Of a stretch of 64,000 bases of DNA, positions 62,078 to 64,000 are shown piece after piece. The notes below the pieces were generated by a model, which saw nothing but the letters and a program-made list of their open reading frames with translations, ran no database searches and was not told where the DNA came from. Origin of the DNA: Ahniella affigens. Its GTDB lineage: Bacteria; Pseudomonadota; Gammaproteobacteria; Xanthomonadales; Ahniellaceae. Within the stretch, counting starts at the first letter, position 1. Every line of letters begins with the position of its first letter. Location of the stretch: contig NZ_CP027860.1 in assembly GCF_003015185.1 (NCBI RefSeq), forward strand, positions 1,488,001 to 1,552,000. Reading direction: 5' to 3'. Both the position numbers and the translations under genes were made by a program.

Positions 62078-63049
62078 ATGGCGTTTTCCCGCATTATCGG
62101 TACGGGCAGCTATCTGCCTGACAAGATGCTGACCAACGACGATCTGGCCAAGATTGTCGAGACCAGCGACGAATGGATTCGTGAGCGCACCGGCATTCGC
62201 CAACGCCATATGGCGGTCGAAGGCCAGACCACGGGCGATCTCGCTTACGAGGCGGCCATCCGGGCGCTCGACGCTGCCGGCGTGAAACCGGAAGAACTCG
62301 ACCTGATCGTGCTCGGCACGACGACGCCCGACATCATTTTTCCGAGCACTGCCTGTCTGCTTCAGCATCGCCTCGGCGCGAATGGCTGTGCAGCATTCGA
62401 CGTCAACGCGGCGTGCTCCGGCTTCGTTTATGCCTTGGGCGTGGCCGACAAATTCGTCAAGACCGGCGCCGCCAAAAAGGCGCTCGTGGTCGGGGCCGAA
62501 ACGCTTACGCGCATGCTGGACTGGAATGATCGCGGTACCTGCGTGTTGTTCGGCGATGGCGCGGGCGCCGTCGTGCTCACGGCCGATGACGAGACTGGCA
62601 TTCTGTCGACCCATTTGCACGCAGACGGCGGTTACAAGCATCTGCTGTACAATCCGGTCGGTGTCTCCAGCGGATTCAAGCAGAATGAGCCGAACTGCGG
62701 CGTGCGTGTGCTGATGACTGGCAACGAGGTGTTCAAGGTTGCGGTCAAAACCCTCGATGCCGTCGTGGAAGAAACCCTGTCGGCCAACGGGCTCGACAAG
62801 AGCAGCATTGACTGGCTGATTCCGCACCAGGCCAACCTGCGCATCATTCAGGCTACGGCCAAGCGCTTGGACATGCCGATGGACCGGGTGATCGTGACCG
62901 TCGATCGGCACGGCAACACGTCGTCGGCCTCGGTGCCGCTGGCGTTGGACGAGGCGATCCGTTCGGGTCGCGTCAAGCGCGGCGAACTGCTGTTGCTGGA
63001 AGCCTTCGGTGGCGGCTTCACCTGGGGCTCGGCGCTCCTGCGCTACTGA
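62078..63049 (+). CDS. fabH: Beta-ketoacyl-ACP synthase III
   Basis: The protein has 323 residues from ATG 62078 (GGAG 10 nt upstream). The complete Cys-His-Asn triad of KAS III is visible: Cys113 in NAACSGF, His250 in IPHQANLRI and Asn280 in DRHGNTSS. The N-terminal [15 protein letters not shown] and [13 protein letters not shown] are standard. It condenses acetyl-CoA with malonyl-ACP to start fatty acid synthesis in the cytoplasm. fabD follows 117 bp downstream. Upstream, rpmF is separated by a terminator-like hairpin and not by plsX. Confidence 0.97.
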   Translation: MAFSRIIGTGSYLPDKMLTNDDLAKIVETSDEWIRERTGIRQRHMAVEGQTTGDLAYEAAIRALDAAGVKPEELDLIVLGTTTPDIIFPSTACLLQHRLGANGCAAFDVNAACSGFVYALGVADKFVKTGAAKKALVVGAETLTRMLDWNDRGTCVLFGDGAGAVVLTADDETGILSTHLHADGGYKHLLYNPVGVSSGFKQNEPNCGVRVLMTGNEVFKVAVKTLDAVVEETLSANGLDKSSIDWLIPHQANLRIIQATAKRLDMPMDRVIVTVDRHGNTSSASVPLALDEAIRSGRVKRGELLLLEAFGGGFTWGSALLRY

Positions 63050-63057
63050 TCAATTGA

Positions 63058-63088
63058 CCCCAGCGGGCGCCTTCGGTGCCTGCTGGGG
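63058..63088 (+). terminator. Strong hairpin between fabH and fabD
   Basis: A 14-bp stem (63058-63071 with 63075-63088, two G-T pairs) has a TTC loop and no T-tract. It may be an mRNA-stabilising or weakly terminating structure inside the fab operon. Confidence 0.5.
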
Positions 63089-63166
63089 GCGCGCCGATTG
63101 ACGCATCGGCGCCAAGCCGGTGCGCTGAGCGCGGCTTACATTGCAAATGACTTTGGGAGACTCGGG

Positions 63167-64000
63167 ATGAGCCAATCTTTCGCCTTTGTATTTCCGGGCC
63201 AAGGCTCGCAGCGTGTCGGCATGCTCGCCGATTTCGCTCTGCAGCACGCACTGATCCGGCAAACGTTTGATGAAGCCTCGGCCGGTTGCGGCCTGGATCT
63301 CTGGACCTTGAGCCAGGACGGCCCAGACACCGAATTGAATCGCACCGAAGTCACGCAGCCCGCGTTGCTGGCGGCGAGCGTGGCGTTATGGCGACTCTGG
63401 ACCACCCGCTCGGGCGCCAAGCCGAGCTTGCTCGCCGGCCACAGCCTGGGCGAGTACAGCGCCTTGGTGGCGGCCGAAGCGTTGTCGTTGGCCGACGCCG
63501 CCAAACTCGTGCGCGATCGTGGTCGCCTGATGCAAGAAGCGGTACCCGCCGGTACGGGCGGTATGGCGGCCGTGCTGATGGCCGATGATGCCTTGATTGC
63601 CGAAGCCTGCCGTGATGCCGCGCAGGGCGACGTGGTGCAGCCGGCCAATTTCAATGCACCGGGCCAAACCGTGATCTCAGGATCCGCCGCCGCAGTCGAG
63701 CGCGCAATGGCCTTGCTGACGGAGCGCGGTGTCAAGAAGATCGTCAAGCTGGCGGTGTCGGTGCCGTCGCACAGTTTGCTCATGAAGCCCGCCGCTGAGG
63801 CGCTCGCGCCGACCCTGCGCGGCCTCAACTGGCAGTTGCCGACGATCCCCGTCGTGCAGAACGCCGACGCTCGGGCCCACAACAGCCTGGATGCGATTCA
63901 GGATGCGTTGATTCGGCAGCTCTACGCGCCGGTCCGCTGGACTGAGTGCGTCCAGCAGATCGCCGGCCAGGGTGTGAGTCGATTTGCCGAGTGCGGTCCG
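63167..64000 (+). CDS. fabD: Malonyl-CoA:ACP transacylase FabD (partial, cut by window end)
   Basis: This is the first 278 codons from ATG 63167, with GGGAGACTCGGG upstream; the gene continues beyond 64000. The start reads MSQSFAFVFPGQGSQRVGML. The active-site Ser93 lies in LAGHSLGEYSALVAA, and VPAGTGGMAAVLM and NFNAPGQTVISG follow. His in VSVPSHSLLMKP is the expected catalytic partner. It transfers malonyl groups from CoA to ACP. The expected downstream genes fabG and acpP are outside the window. Confidence 0.97.
   Translation, partial: MSQSFAFVFPGQGSQRVGMLADFALQHALIRQTFDEASAGCGLDLWTLSQDGPDTELNRTEVTQPALLAASVALWRLWTTRSGAKPSLLAGHSLGEYSALVAAEALSLADAAKLVRDRGRLMQEAVPAGTGGMAAVLMADDALIAEACRDAAQGDVVQPANFNAPGQTVISGSAAAVERAMALLTERGVKKIVKLAVSVPSHSLLMKPAAEALAPTLRGLNWQLPTIPVVQNADARAHNSLDAIQDALIRQLYAPVRWTECVQQIAGQGVSRFAECGP

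Overview
The window is a chromosomal segment from a high-GC gammaproteobacterium. It is most likely a member of the Xanthomonadales/Lysobacterales. The basis is the overall gene complement: SpoT, an mltB-rlpA-dacC cluster, YbbN with a CGPC site, a large TonB-dependent receptor and secreted multidomain proteins. Two secreted proteins also end in a short (D/N)(G/S)FE tag that I associate with this group. This placement is an inference, because no rRNA gene lies in the window.

Layout. (1) 1-4146 is the right part of an integrated element. It carries a Toprim/P-loop primase-helicase, two small element proteins and a PD-(D/E)xK nuclease, and it ends in a duplicated tRNA 3' end that looks like tRNA-Phe. 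(2) 4258-21500 is chromosomal: a cupredoxin, small membrane and GAF proteins, a thrombospondin-type-3-repeat lipoprotein, spoT, an orphan pseudopilin, the peptidoglycan cluster mltB-rlpA-dacC, an EamA transporter, a Tyr-rich repeat lipoprotein, a macrodomain gene divergent from thiS, a YjdF-like membrane protein, and rsmG. (3) 22215-28287 is a complete small (about 6 kb) integrative element. It has 24-bp direct repeats, one copy being the 3' end of tRNA-Thr(TGT), plus an integrase, an AlpA regulator, an archaeo-eukaryotic-type primase, and two likely cargo genes (a membrane protein and an Mrr-like nuclease). (4) 29098-45000 holds signalling and envelope genes: a Sel1 protein divergent from a Ser/Thr kinase, ispB, ssb, an ECF sigma factor coupled to a second Ser/Thr kinase, a delta-60-repeat protein and a TonB receptor. 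(5) 45193-53900 holds a secreted beta-propeller/PKD/P-domain protein, a dense palindromic repeat array, an amidohydrolase fused to a TolB-like propeller, and a hotdog-fold protein. (6) 53847-59871 has ybbN divergent from a tightly packed four-gene operon: PspA, AAA+ ATPase, membrane coiled-coil protein, and a solute-binding-protein/OmpA fusion. (7) 60369-64000 is yceD-rpmF followed by fabH-fabD, with fabD cut by the window end.

The strongest candidates for something new are three. The first is the PspA/AAA+/coiled-coil/SBP-OmpA operon, a possible ESCRT-III-like membrane-remodelling machine coupled to the periplasm and peptidoglycan. The second is the pair of tRNA-targeted elements that share the same paired TGGGGGTA arm sites while carrying unrelated nuclease cargo. 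The third is a five-hairpin intergenic element at 19096-19241 with a shortened inverted copy at 20152-20255. Palindromic intergenic repeats of at least three families are abundant. Function statements come from reading motifs by eye; no database search was run.
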